From Opisthorchis felineus (taxonomy: Eukaryota; Platyhelminthes; Trematoda; Opisthorchiida; Opisthorchiidae): a stretch of 64,000 nt of DNA. Both the position numbers and the translations under genes were made by a program. The notes below the pieces were generated by a model. That model was not told where the DNA came from. It saw nothing but the letters and a program-made list of their open reading frames with translations, and ran no database searches. Shown here one piece after another: positions 49,501 to 57,321 of the stretch (position 1 is its first letter; every line of letters begins with the position of its first letter). Location: positions 269,435 to 333,434 of the forward strand of contig SJOL01006745.1 of the NCBI GenBank assembly GCA_004794785.1, in the 5' to 3' direction.

Positions 49501-52500
49501 TCCGATTGTTCCGGTAAGCCTACGAGTAGAAACCGGAAAAAAGTTGACCGGTTTTAGGAAAAACAAGGATACCGATTTTGCTGGGTTTTGAACAAAGGAT
49601 GTGGAGACGAGATCAGCGTGATACTGCATTATCGTCAATTTAAACAACGGGTTCTAGAAAGTACAAATACGCGTTTCAGTATCACTTGAAGAAATATACT
49701 AAGTACACTTTTGATACTGAGCTTACATGAGTTACGTTATGGTGTTTGCATCAATCAAAACTCGATGTAAAACATTCTGTGTCAATATCTACTGAAATAG
49801 CCAAGTGCGATCAATAGTTCTGTGGGAAAAAGTCCATTCAAAATCCATTAGAGGGACTAGTTCGGTCTGAGGGAACCGAGTTAGGTCTGGAGCCGATCTC
49901 AAGATGCGCCTCGCCAGTCTTTCTTGTAAGGGCAAGTTAAGTACCGTATTGTGGAATGAGCATTCTAGAAACGTTAACGCTGGGCACTTTCCCAGTGTTG
50001 TGCCAGGCCAGGGCACACGAGATGCAGTTCAATCTGCTCTTATGATTTATGTGACATCTGTTCTATTAAATCCAGTCAAAACCGTAATAGTTTCCGAAGT
50101 AAAACTGTAACCTTTATGTGTAGAAAGTAGGTTTGTACTGGTTCATTCCGGTGCACGGCGTTTTCGAACCAGCAGGAAGCGTAAAAAAAGTTAATGTAGG
50201 TGCGGTGAAACCAAAAAGAATGAGTCAAATGAGTACCAAGTGATCAAAATTTAAAAGTCAGTGTTCACCAGGTGGAAATTACAGTTGCCCCTTCCAGAGG
50301 AGCCTCCGCTGAATTCTACAGTTATAGAAATAACACTCCATTGGAGTCGGAAAGATCCAACAAAATCAACAACTGGGACAAGACGACGTGCAACTAGGCG
50401 TTTGTATGTTCTCGAAGTGTTTGCTACTTTAACCGAATGACCATTCAATGGAAGGCTCACAAGGGTAATTCCCGCCAATCACAAGAGGAGTCTAATGCCA
50501 CCTTTATAAATGACAGTCACTTAGGAACTGCGAACGGTCCTCGGGTGGCGCAAACCAAGCAGTAGTTCTCTGCAATTGCTTGAGTTGATTTGTCCGTATG
50601 CAATCACACGTGCGAATTGAAGCGAGGATACCCAGTCGGCTTTTTCAACCTAGATTCAGTTTCTCTTGTTGACTTCGGCAATGCCCCTGTTAAAAGATGT
50701 CCAGATGTTGGGTGGCTTTGAAATATAAACTATTGTGATTTCGGTCGGCTAGGTTTTCATTTATGAAAGCATCTGAGCAAGACCGCAATCAATGAAGAGG
50801 AAACTCACCAAAACAGCGAGCTTTTGAAAGAACTGTACTCGAAGGCAATACCCACCATTGGTAAGTACATCGCAAGAGCAACGAAAGTGCTCGAATGACA
50901 TTCAACACATTAGAGAATTGGTTCTGAGCGTTCAACAACGGTTTGGGCCATAAAGACATTGCACAAGCCAGACAAACACGCGGCACTTGAGTAACCTAAC
51001 AATCGAATGGTATTTCAGCATGACAAGCATTGGTAAATGGAGTCATATAAGCGCTGGAGCTCCCTTGACAGGAAAAACAGGAAAAAATTTGAAGATCCGC
51101 GTCCTATAGCATGTAGTCCACTCTCGTCACAGCATTGTTATAACCAAAAACTAGCACAGCAAATTCGATGTAGTAACAAGTCATTATTTTCCAAAAATCA
51201 ATCAATTATTATTACCAACCATCATAAAAGGTTGATTAGTTAACACTACATATTTTAGCAGACTCAGTTAAGTGTCCTTATGTTTTTTTCGGAGACAGAG
51301 GACACTATTCGAACAACCTAACAAAAAAATTCCCAGAAGCCCCCAAAAACAATCGAAACTTGACCTTGGCCGTTTCTTTTCGTAGTTCATACTGGAGCTG
51401 GTCGCATTTAATCGGTGTACTATGCTCCTCATCATGCAGGTTTGTAGAAATCTGTTCAACTACAAGTATGCGTTTTTTCAGCCGTCGGTAATGATGTCCC
51501 CAGACCGGAAATACCTCCTTCAAGCACACCGGCTAGACAGTAAAAAATCTCGTTTGAGTCCTCTTCCGGACGCGCTTCAGTATCGTGTGCAGCGTCAAAG
51601 CGACGTCACCTGTTCAGCCTCATACAATTTTACACAATGGAAAGAGATCCCCAAAAGCTTATCTCCGGAGGCAGATACAAAGCCGCCAGCCCAACTAAAT
51701 TGTGGAAACAGGTTTAGGTAGATGTGAGAGACCTGCCTATAGCGGCCTCAAGTGGGTGAAACAGGGCAATGGGATCCAGTGGAACCTGCTCGATAATGAT
51801 GGTACATAGTAAAGCTTATTTCTAGTTAAGTGTAGTAGGTCAATTTGCAAATGCTACCTCGCACATCTACGTTCACCTCTATGACTGGCCTCTGTGATCA
51901 CGAGCACATAACTCTAAGGACTCGTCGGTTTTCTCGGTTTATTGGATTAAGGATCGAATCTCTGATATGGCGAATGCGATGCTGTGAGCTGAGGACGGCA
52001 GCATGAGTATCAGATGTTAGATAACGACGAGAAACGATCCAGCGGGAATGTAATAGAAAAACGTTCAGCCTGGGCCCGCGGACACCGATAGGTGAAAGTG
52101 TCGTTGTAACCAATAACGGCATCACAAGAACGCAACACATTCGGTTATTCAGAATTCGTGGGACAACAGCGTTTCGAAGATCATCACTCTTTTCTAAGAG
52201 GTGTGGAAGAACAACGTAAACATTGACACCCGTTTACTACCGAGGGAAGCAAATGGTCTGAGATTATAAGGAACAAGGATGACGATTCCATGAGTCCTAA
52301 AGTTTAATAGGCACTCGTGTTAATAGAGATGACTGATTCAGAATCCACATAGAAGCCCCACTAGGAATGGAGTAAGACGGTGGTTAGGTGGACGAAATAG
52401 TTAGGTGGGTAAATAGTGAGGCAATGATAACAGAAGCACCCTACGGCATGAACCACCAGTGTCAGTTTGATTTGAAGAAAAAAACTTGTGACTTGCATAT

Positions 52501-55500
52501 CCTGTATCTCAAATAGAAAATGCAAAGATACATGTATTCCAAGAGGAGGATGTATCAATGGGAACAGAATATGGAATTTTTCCAAAAAATTCCCCAGCTC
52601 CTTCGAGTTCATTTCTCATTGTTTCCTCAAGTGAATAAACCTTCGAATAGACTACATTTTGCGAGTCCCATTCGATGATTTATTCAGAGTAGACGCTGGC
52701 TTTTAATCAATCCCATCACAAAGAGTTTGGTGACTGTTGGTCAAACAACTAAGACAGCGAACACTACACTGAAAACCTTGTACATATTCAAGGGAGCTGG
52801 CTAAGTGATACGCTAAAACGATACGAACAAGTATAATCGTTGGACGCTAAGTGAGGCACGAAATCGTAGTCACATAATGCTTGGTTAAATAAGAGAAATA
52901 TAAAAGCAAGCACCTCCAGGCAGAATAGTAGGAAGCCGCACCAAACTGACGAATGTGTGGAAGAATTGCACGGAACTAGAAGCTGGAATCTACAAGCTGA
53001 TGTCACTCAACCACAGCGGGTGAAGGAACAAGCATACCATCTCTGAAACTCATAAGTAGGCACTCATCGCTGAGACAAACAGCTTTCGGTCTTCTAGCAG
53101 GCCAATATTTACCTGGCAATTTTTTTAACAGTGCATCCTCGTTGGATATGCTCGATAACGGAAACCGAAAAAGAATAGGTCCGTTACTCCGCGTTCTTGG
53201 TGGCATTGTGGACGTATGCAGACATGACAGGTAAGCGCCCACAAAACGTAGCGATAACACCGGCACGCCGATTCTGCCAGGTAAGACTTTGTGATCTGAT
53301 CATCAGTAACCATGCAACCAAAATTACAAATACTTCTGTAAAGAGCACATATCAACTTCGCTTTTAGCAGGTACAGCATTCCTTTTTAAATAAGTTTAGT
53401 GCGGGGTGGCGGCGGAAATAAATATAAACCTTTGTACTCTACCAAATAAAAAAATCTTCGTGAACCGTCAAATACTCGTTTCGAAAACCGCTGACTCTGT
53501 GAATCTGTAGCACACGTACATTTGCCATCACATACCTGAAGCACAATCCAGTATGAGGATTAAATCAAATTCCAGCTACTGGACACAATCAAAAAGGTGA
53601 ATCAACAGGTACGCAGAACAGTCGCACAACCAGGTTAGTCCAAGCCCACCAACTTTCAAATGCATTATGATTTTAAGTCGATACAAGTTACTGACGTCCC
53701 GTCACTTTTACTAAGTCAGCTATTCGATAATTTTGTCCGGCATGACGATTAAAATTCAAGGTTGGGTGTGACACTGATAAAAAGAAATGAAGAAAACAGT
53801 AAGATGTGCTACCCGTACTCGTCATCTGATAGATTAGAGAGATGAAGAATACTGACTACTTTTGAGAGTCTCAACTACCAGGCGATCAATACATAGGATC
53901 CGATTATTCGAAAAATGCATGCTTGAAATTTTACAGGATGCTAATTAAGGAATGTGGTCCAGAACTTCAACCGGAGAAGGCTCGGTCACGAGCAGAGGTG
54001 GATCGGTTGGTACATGTCAGTATATGTCACAGACGAAATCCAGCAGCTACAGGATTGTGCCCGTAACTGATAGCCAGATGATCACACACACACGCACCAG
54101 TTAAAACATCCACAAATTTTAACTGCTCGGAAGAGACTACACATCCCTCACCGATCAATTCTCATTTCATACATGATCAAAGATAGGAAATTGCTACCGG
54201 ATATAGCCAACCATGCTGTGCAAATACTTATCACCCGTTGGGAGTTGTTACATCATACAGCTAGACCGATTTTGCTCTCATTCGCTTTAATCATGCATTA
54301 TCGAGACCAGTTAGACATCTCCTGCTTGGTAACGGATCTAATGGCGACGTACAGAGCTGTCGACGAGAAACAGAGCCCATGATGCAAAATCGCATCCGGT
54401 CTTGCTTTACTATTGTACAGTGAGATAAATTATCACAACAAAAGGTAGCTGTTCCCCATTAACTGTCAATGCCTTCGAAGAACCTGTGTAAGTACGGCGG
54501 AAAAATTCACGTGAACCGAAAAACCCTTATAAGTAACTTAGTCTGATTTACAACTCGTCATACAGGCACGTATGAACACACACGTGGAGTTTCATACTAT
54601 GGTTGTTTGGTTACCCGCTTGTTACAAGTCGTTCCGCCAACTCAGTATTACTTCAGATCACCTTGCCAACTTATCCTAATGAATAATGAAATGCCCAGAG
54701 GGGTTCCATTTCCACGAAAACGGCAAACGTACCCATGTAAAAACATGCGGCTTCGAAATTCTAAATCCAGTCAAAAAGCGTTTGACTGGGTGTTAGACAA
54801 CCCTTATATAGTCTTGACGAAGCATCAACTAATGTACCAATGTACTGACGACGCGTCGAAGTAATGATATCCCGGGTGCGTTTACTGGTGGTTGACCAGA
54901 TTACTGTTGAGCTGTTCGCCGAGCTTGGCTATTAGTTTGCAGAAGTTTCGTCACAGGTTTAGGAGACATCATCAGTGCGCAGTTGAGAGGCGACCAAACC
55001 AGACTGTTCCACTTCTGCGTTCGACGGCAAACCAATTTTTTCTTCACATGCTCAAGGCGCATACTAGTTTGATGAGGGCGGCTACAGAACAGAACAGCCC
55101 TTCACCAAATATTGGCAAAAAGACCTAAGACTGGTGTTATAGTATTAAAAAAACACTTGTTTTTCTCGATCAGTACGATTGTGTTTAAACGACTTGCAAC
55201 CATAAAACAAATTAAGTAACGGACCATACTCGTAACAGGCTACACACGAGCAACCTGTACAATGTGGTAAACTGTCAACCAGAAAGGGAACGCGTGATAA
55301 GTGATAAAGGCTGGTGATCATGAGAAAAAGACTAAAAATGCATATTTCTTGTATACCAAAAAACAGTTTGACGTTGGATAAATGGAATGCTGGTTTGGAT
55401 ACAGAAGTGGTTCCAAGGCGACACTTTTAGTGGAGTAACTTTACGGTAGAATGAATTAGTAGCAAATGTGTGCAATATATCCATTAAAGAAGGCTTGGTT

Positions 55501-56066
55501 GAGACAGATCATTCGCAGTTCAAAATGAGTACGGCCGATCGATTAAATCCACCAAAAGACAAGCAAATCAGAATTTGTTTCAGACTAGATTCAGTTTGAA
55601 ATGGCAATTCCAAAACTTGTGCGAAAACAATCTAAAAACTAACCTCCAAAAACAGCGGTGTCATTTTTGCAGGAACAAGGCTGTCTGGCAATTCGCGTAA
55701 GTATAGTTTCAAAAGGCTCGCCACAGAGAAGACATCCATCGACCGTTCTGATTCGTAAGCTATCATGGACAAGTCTGACACACGCCACTGAGCACCAGTT
55801 TCGTCCATCAAATTACGCAACATTTCAACTGTCCTCGAATTTCCATTTACCCGAAAAATTCCCTGCGCTTCCAAGCCGTGATTTGTGAGTAGAAAATCAA
55901 ATATATCCTGTACAACCAGAGGTATGTCCGATTTATCCCGCTGTACAATATCACGAAGAGGCTGCCCAAAGGTAACAGTACACGTCGCTGAATTTGATGA
56001 GAGAGAGTATTTCTTTTTTGGCGTTGGATTTGTATGGAACTTTCTCATAAGTCGCTCCATCACCAT
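19427..56066 (-). CDS. FAM13A: FAM13-family RhoGAP protein gene (ten exons placed; linker exon(s) and last exon not found)
   Basis: Multi-exon minus-strand gene with the domain order of vertebrate FAM13A/B: an N-terminal RhoGAP domain, a long disordered middle, then several short FAM13-specific coiled-coil blocks. Seen directly: the RhoGAP arginine-finger motif GIFRVNG, the block KLYLRELPDSL, a VFGP motif, and the late blocks LIHRLAEKR…NRPEDL, ALLYFESLHGRPRTREER…RPIYDRYRAVKRLL and LQKVLKDFEHEF. The exons assemble with matching phases and GT/AG boundaries into about 1,020 residues, close to the 1,023 of human FAM13A even though pieces are missing. RhoGAP proteins accelerate GTP hydrolysis by Rho-family GTPases; the cellular role of FAM13 in flukes is unknown. 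FAM13A versus FAM13B ancestry cannot be told apart here. The first in-frame ATG is at 56066-56064 in a good context (A at -3, G at +4), just inside an acceptor, so a non-coding upstream exon is likely. The symbol is given by family similarity only. Confidence 0.85.
19800..19965 (+). mobile_element. LINE 3'-end fragment (same family as 16556-17695)
   Basis: The segment cttcacaataaggctttcaa and what follows, including acggcagcgaagc and a GATGATGATGA run near 19945, matches the minus-strand 3' UTR and tail of the 16556-17695 LINE copy. Only the last 100-160 bases are present, as expected of heavily 5'-truncated insertions. It lies in the intron just past the 19427-19566 exon acceptor. Confidence 0.7.
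20733..20775 (+). ncRNA. Hammerhead-ribozyme-like motif with intact core, in a dispersed repeat
   Basis: In order: stem I strand ACCTAC (20733-20738), core CTGATGA (20739-20745), stem II GCCC/GGGG around TAAGAA, GAAA (20760-20763), a minimal stem III (ACT/GGT), cleavage triplet GTC (20767-20769), and the stem I return strand GTGGGC (20770-20775). Stem I pairs five of six positions, one being a G·U. Invariant core bases are all present. This matches type I hammerheads with very short stem III, known from Smα SINE-like elements and Penelope-like retroelements. The surrounding repeat runs from about 20590 to 20830. Activity is inferred, not shown. Confidence 0.65.
21748..21825 (-). repeat. Pol III-box repeat with hammerhead-like domain, copy 3
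   Basis: Minus strand: CAGTTGTCTGGGTTTCGAAT resembles copies 1 and 2 around box B (21813-21799). Then, 23 nt on, come CTGATGA (21775-21769), CGTCTAATAAAAGC, GAAA (21754-21751) and GTC (21750-21748). Both core boxes are intact; stem II pairing is weak. Confidence 0.5.
22037..22090. repeat. Short tandem repeat, unit about 20 bp
   Basis: The unit atatgtaggatgtgtatg occurs twice in direct succession with small changes. Confidence 0.85.
23184..23517 (-). CDS. FAM13A: Probable FAM13 exon encoding a Ser/Thr-rich disordered segment
   Basis: No recognisable domain, but phase and boundaries fit its neighbours. A poly-T acceptor (gctttttttccgaatag) leaves two bases that complete the codon opened by the 27617 exon. 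The donor GA|GTGAGT leaves two bases that the 19566 exon completes. The 110 codons are rich in Ser, Thr, Pro and Arg (SRSSTCVPSATVTSEENTRP, FPSSTPSLRTTSMSTSTRAK), typical of the linker before the last FAM13 coiled coil. Support comes from frame continuity rather than homology. Confidence 0.6.
23518..27616 (-). other. FAM13 intron
   Basis: Between phase-compatible exons. Holds a LINE 3' fragment (26921-27215) and a GC-richer patch at 24703-25030 with two overlapping frames on the plus strand, neither recognisable. Confidence 0.6.
26921..27215 (-). mobile_element. LINE 3'-end fragment with part of the RT C-terminus
   Basis: The + strand reads ttgcttcattgccgtataac, aggcctcattatgaagagaag, gacactcattctgga and cttgcagtgtctccaacca, all matching the 16600-16850 part of the other LINE copy in the same orientation. 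Diverged and with small deletions. It lies in the intron between the 27617 and 23517 exons. Confidence 0.75.
27617..28205 (-). CDS. FAM13A: FAM13 exon with the ALLYFESLHGRP…DRYRAVKRLL block
   Basis: The strongest family signature in the gene. After an acceptor ending ttcaatccag, phase 0, it reads IESEKLAIQKALLYFESLHG and then RPRTREERLIMRPIYDRYRA, matching [45 protein letters not shown] of FAM13A almost without gaps. About 150 residues of Ser/Thr/Arg-rich, probably disordered sequence follow (SITRTSFRRPTSAHPHLHM…). The donor is T|GTAAGT, phase 1; in-frame reading would meet a stop two codons later. Total 196 codons plus one base. Confidence 0.92.
28340..28698 (-). CDS. FAM13A: FAM13 exon with the LAEKRxxxNRPEDL block
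   Basis: It starts with two bases that complete the codon left open by the preceding exon. The acceptor is at 28699-28700; a second AG 15 bases downstream, giving a start at 28683, keeps the same phase. It ends at CAA with a GTAAGT donor, phase 0. A Ser/Thr-rich first half is followed by ETYELLIHRLAEKRV and SANRPEDLTLMNPKQ, a near match to ESIQRKLQEKRAESSRPEDIKDMTKDQ in FAM13A. Confidence 0.87.
28699..31244 (-). other. FAM13 intron
   Basis: A phase 1 junction on both sides. Apart from a short TC-rich run near 30389-30410 I see nothing in it. Confidence 0.65.
31245..31539 (-). CDS. FAM13A: FAM13 exon: short helix then disordered segment
   Basis: The acceptor ggtttccatctag is followed by GTT CGA AAA CTG in phase 0, continuing from the previous exon. 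The opening VRKLLDELTEIRTQIKQAR corresponds to LKWTNDLAKFRRQLKESK of FAM13A. The remainder (EDPQSPAHDAVEHDVG and onward) is polar and probably disordered. The exon ends CTT CAA G at a GTTTGT donor, phase 1, which fits the next exon. If that donor were not used, a stop codon would follow within two codons. Confidence 0.82.
32597..32622. repeat. (AAT)n microsatellite
   Basis: About eight AAT units in the intron just beyond the donor of the 32690-32896 exon. Confidence 0.95.
32690..32896 (-). CDS. FAM13A: FAM13 coiled-coil exon (LTQRLHLIKSQVRDYERNF)
   Basis: The acceptor tttctgtcatcttcag and the donor AGG|GTAAGT bound exactly 69 codons in phase 0. The residues LLQLTQRLHLIKSQVRDYE and RNFEAICGRKPNFMEKRAE align with the FAM13A segment PAQLTRRIQSLKKKIRKFE…YRPSHSDKAA. 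The upstream part (TSSTLDNRDNFGHHRSPVPK) resembles nothing I know. An AAT microsatellite lies in the intron about 70 bases past the donor. Confidence 0.88.
34436..34844 (-). CDS. FAM13A: FAM13 mid-region exon with the IEEHVF helix block
   Basis: The donor AAG|GTAGAT is clear and in phase 0. The acceptor chosen (ttccgaaccag) leaves one base to finish a codon carried from an unidentified previous exon. About 136 codons: a Ser/Thr-rich low-complexity start (SNSSGSDSLSNSTT), then EDLSAGLAAAIRVCIEEHVFG, which matches the conserved FAM13 block GELLERTIRSAVEQHLFD, and an end reading QADFLDAK. The 5' boundary is the weakest part; other AG dinucleotides lie within 40 bases. Confidence 0.7.
39651..39833 (-). 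mobile_element. tRNA-derived SINE, copy 1 (full length)
   Basis: On the minus strand it starts with a tRNA-like head. The box A-like TGGCTCAGTGGTTAG is at 39824-39810 and the box B GGTTCGAACC at 39780-39771, followed by a body ending TTTCGG…GCTGAACTATT. Near-identical 12-13-bp flanks (agataagagaata at 39641-39653, agataaggaata at 39835-39846) look like a target-site duplication. The antisense frame gives the peptide MAQWLECEF…DRKVRGSNP, recurrent in fluke gene predictions, which is a repeat and not a gene. Confidence 0.88.
41116..41304 (-). mobile_element. tRNA-derived SINE, copy 2
   Basis: Same family and orientation as the copy at 39651, 1.3 kb away: cagctgtaacaccctttcgg, gccacccgaaggaagcacga and gaccttccggtcag are shared. 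Box B has changed to GGTTCGAATC. Flanks cgcgtgaagaaataat and cgcgtaggaaaaaataat are an imperfect duplication. Confidence 0.87.
41661..41750. repeat. Dispersed repeat module, copy 1
   Basis: Shares with 54888-54985 the ordered blocks gttgatcagatgacggtcga / gttgaccagattactgttga, ctgttc-like then gagctt, gcaaacgtttcgtca / gcagaagtttcgtca, and ggagacatcatcagt. Function unknown. Confidence 0.6.
42298..42366 (+). repeat. tRNA-like sequence (tRNA pseudogene or SINE head)
   Basis: TTTACGGTCAGTTAGAGCA resembles a tRNA D-arm with box A, and AAGTCCGAATCC a T-arm with box B, about 30 bases apart. The acceptor ends do not pair convincingly, so I do not call a functional tRNA. Confidence 0.4.
45198..45241 (+). 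ncRNA. Hammerhead-like motif, second copy of the same repeat
   Basis: Stem I strand GTCCAC pairs six of six with GTGGGC at 45236-45241. The core reads TTGATGA (first base changed from C), stem II surrounds CCAAGAA, and GAAA is at 45225-45228. The cleavage region reads CGACC instead of CGGTC, so the NUH triplet is lost and it is probably inactive. The flanking repeat (about 44930-45270) matches 20590-20830, including ctgaacctctcgtttgtga against ctgaatctctcgtttatga. Confidence 0.55.
48238..48297. repeat. Tandem repeat of a 14-15-bp unit
   Basis: gtcccgtctaggat, gttgcgtctaggat and gtcccgtctagg follow one another; a looser copy precedes them. Confidence 0.9.
48812..48907 (-). CDS. FAM13A: FAM13 exon 3: end of the RhoGAP domain (3' boundary uncertain)
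   Basis: An acceptor (gagtcgctgtag) opens a frame in phase 0 as required. The residues VPTDFRTLVKEP…TQRNRILTDVF correspond to the helix VPPGLEGMKEQDLCNKIMAKIL of human FAM13A. A GTAAGG donor after TTT gives 32 codons in phase 0. The frame stays open to a TAA at 48775-48773, reading VRLENNLLW, so a weaker donor at 48785 (GTCACG) or a truncated isoform is possible. The next exon, expected to begin with an ENYxxLF-like motif, was not found. Confidence 0.65.
49307..49519 (-). CDS. FAM13A: FAM13 exon 2: middle of the RhoGAP domain
   Basis: The acceptor tttctactcgtag and the donor GAG|GTGAGT enclose 71 codons in phase 0, which join exon 1 as PLFLE|AYRNNRND, matching the FAM13A order PRFIQLFQDGRND. 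It carries the hydrophobic helices LEQLITQLPVPNYTLLQHL and CHFLSKVWN and the motif ENKMSGESLGIVFGPSVF. The Asn that normally opens the NLAxVFGP motif of RhoGAP domains is Ser here (codon TCG). The long frame covering the same DNA in another register is a shadow. Confidence 0.9.
49520..55643 (-). other. FAM13 intron 1
   Basis: About 6.1 kb between two halves of the RhoGAP domain that join perfectly in phase 0, so it should hold no constitutive exon. Several minus-strand open stretches inside it (51268-51529, 53003-53266) look protein-like but have no place in the assembled protein. It also holds the repeated module at 54888-54985. I see nothing else. Confidence 0.8.
54888..54985. repeat. Dispersed repeat module, copy 2
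   Basis: Diverged copy of the module at 41661-41750 in the same orientation, lying in the first FAM13 intron. On the minus strand both read CTGATGATGTCTCC … GACGAAAC. Confidence 0.6.
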
Positions 56067-56071
56067 TATTT
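55644..56071 (-). CDS. FAM13A: FAM13 exon 1 (first coding exon): first half of the RhoGAP domain
   Basis: The acceptor (pyrimidine-rich, ending in ttgctttcag) is followed by AAATAATGG. The likely start codon is at 56066-56064, with a second ATG six bases on. The 141 codons carry VTFGQPLRDIV near residue 31, IPLVVQDIFDFL near 48, the arginine-finger loop GIFRVNG with Arg72, and SLLKLYLRELPDSLVP near the end. It stops at GAG followed by a GTTAGT donor, phase 0. The closest relatives I recognise are FAM13A and FAM13B, not other RhoGAP families, because the segment between VNGN and the Lys-Leu block aligns with theirs. Confidence 0.92.
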
Positions 56072-56888
56072 CTGAAAGCAAACAACGAAAGTGGTGGTAT
56101 TTCAGTGATAAGCATCGCCAGCAAAAAACACGTGTATCATTATTGGACAGGATGGACAGGCTCGAACGTACGATGTCGAGCGAACTATTTATGGTGTCAA
56201 GTCACCAGTGAGTTAACAGTAAAGGGTTTAATTCAGCACATGTTAGTGTGTGTGTCTCAGTGATCAACAACGACAACAAAGATAAAGGCAGACCGTAGAT
56301 TCGCAGAACGCAGTGTCTGGAACGTGTTGGTTTGGCATGCCAGTCACCAGATAAACAGCAGACGCTACCATCCGCCCACTTGCAATGACCGTCAGAATCA
56401 AAATGCGGCGTAGAAGCAAGAAGACGAGTAGACTTTCAGTCACGATGAACTCCCGCGATACGATAGCGGAATTCACGATGAGCTGGTAGACAGTTATAAT
56501 CCGCTGGAGTATGTCAACCGGAGTGCTCGGGGGAGATATTAAGCGCTAGCGATGTTGACAAGTAGACGTGATGCATTCCAGCAGCTCATACATCACCTGT
56601 ATCAACGGGTGAGTATTTGAACGAGCTGAATGGTTCGATGTTAGCTATTGTGAACGGGTCGAAGATATGAGGATTTTGTGATGTACTCAATTTGTGATCT
56701 GTCAGCGTCCAAGCTGTAAGTATGAATCCGCTCTGTGATGTTATTGAAAACTTACGTCAATAATTCGGTGGTAAAAATACGCAGTGTACTTTAACTGGCC
56801 AGGCCCACATAATGTCTCTCAAATAAGAACCAAATCCTTTTCACAAAGTTACTGTTCATTAAAGTATCGGTTTTTAGTTCCTAAACAA

Positions 56889-57015
56889 CTGGAAGGAAGC
56901 AAGGGGCAGCCCAAACCTAGACAGGACCAAACGAACAGCTATGGTTGGATTCGAGCCACGGACCTGACCAGCATCTCCTGTCTCTACTGCCGAGTTGCAC
57001 CGAGCTCCCTCGATT
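56889..57015 (-). mobile_element. Partial tRNA-derived SINE
   Basis: The blocks gcccaaacctagacag and ggattcgagccacggacct match the SINE centre and box B region. The tail half is missing and the box A end is scrambled. It lies 120 bases from the next copy in the same orientation. Confidence 0.6.
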
Positions 57016-57133
57016 AAAATAGATGTGATAACCTATGGATAAACACCGCCTAGACGTTAAAGTGCATACCCTTTCTGTGACAAAACAAAGCATGCAGTTC
57101 ATTAAACTCTTTATCGTTTTGGTTAATGTGGAA

Positions 57134-57321
57134 ATAACAAGTCGTTCGGCTGTGGCTTCTTTTCGGTGCATAGTCAACTTGCAACTCGAAGGGAGCACGA
57201 AGGCTGAGATTCTATCGGAGTGGCCAGGTCCAGACAAAAGTAGTCGAAAACCTGGAAATGGGTTCGAACCACGGACCTTCCATTCAGTAGCTTCACACCT
57301 GAATTGCTGAGCTATTTCGTG
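57134..57321 (-). mobile_element. tRNA-derived SINE, diverged copy
   Basis: Shares the order of blocks with the other copies: gtcgttcggctg, cttttcggtgc, gggagcacgaaggctgagat, gggttcgaaccacggacct and gaattgctgagcta. More diverged than the copies at 39.7 and 41.2 kb, so probably older. Confidence 0.8.

Noticed and set aside
49303..49647. 114-residue minus frame over RhoGAP exon 2.
   Set aside because: Wrong register; the RhoGAP motif is read in the frame giving IVFGPSVF.
51268..51529. Minus-strand frame with coiled-coil look (YRRLKKRILVVEQISTNLHD), resembling FAM13 helices.
   Set aside because: Wrong position in the gene order (inside the RhoGAP split), and the next exon continues the domain without it.
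53003..53266. Minus-strand frame with a plausible-looking peptide (SLSSISNEDALLKKLPGKYW).
   Set aside because: It lies between two RhoGAP exons that join perfectly in phase 0, so there is no place for it in the protein; no matching acceptor and donor pair seen.
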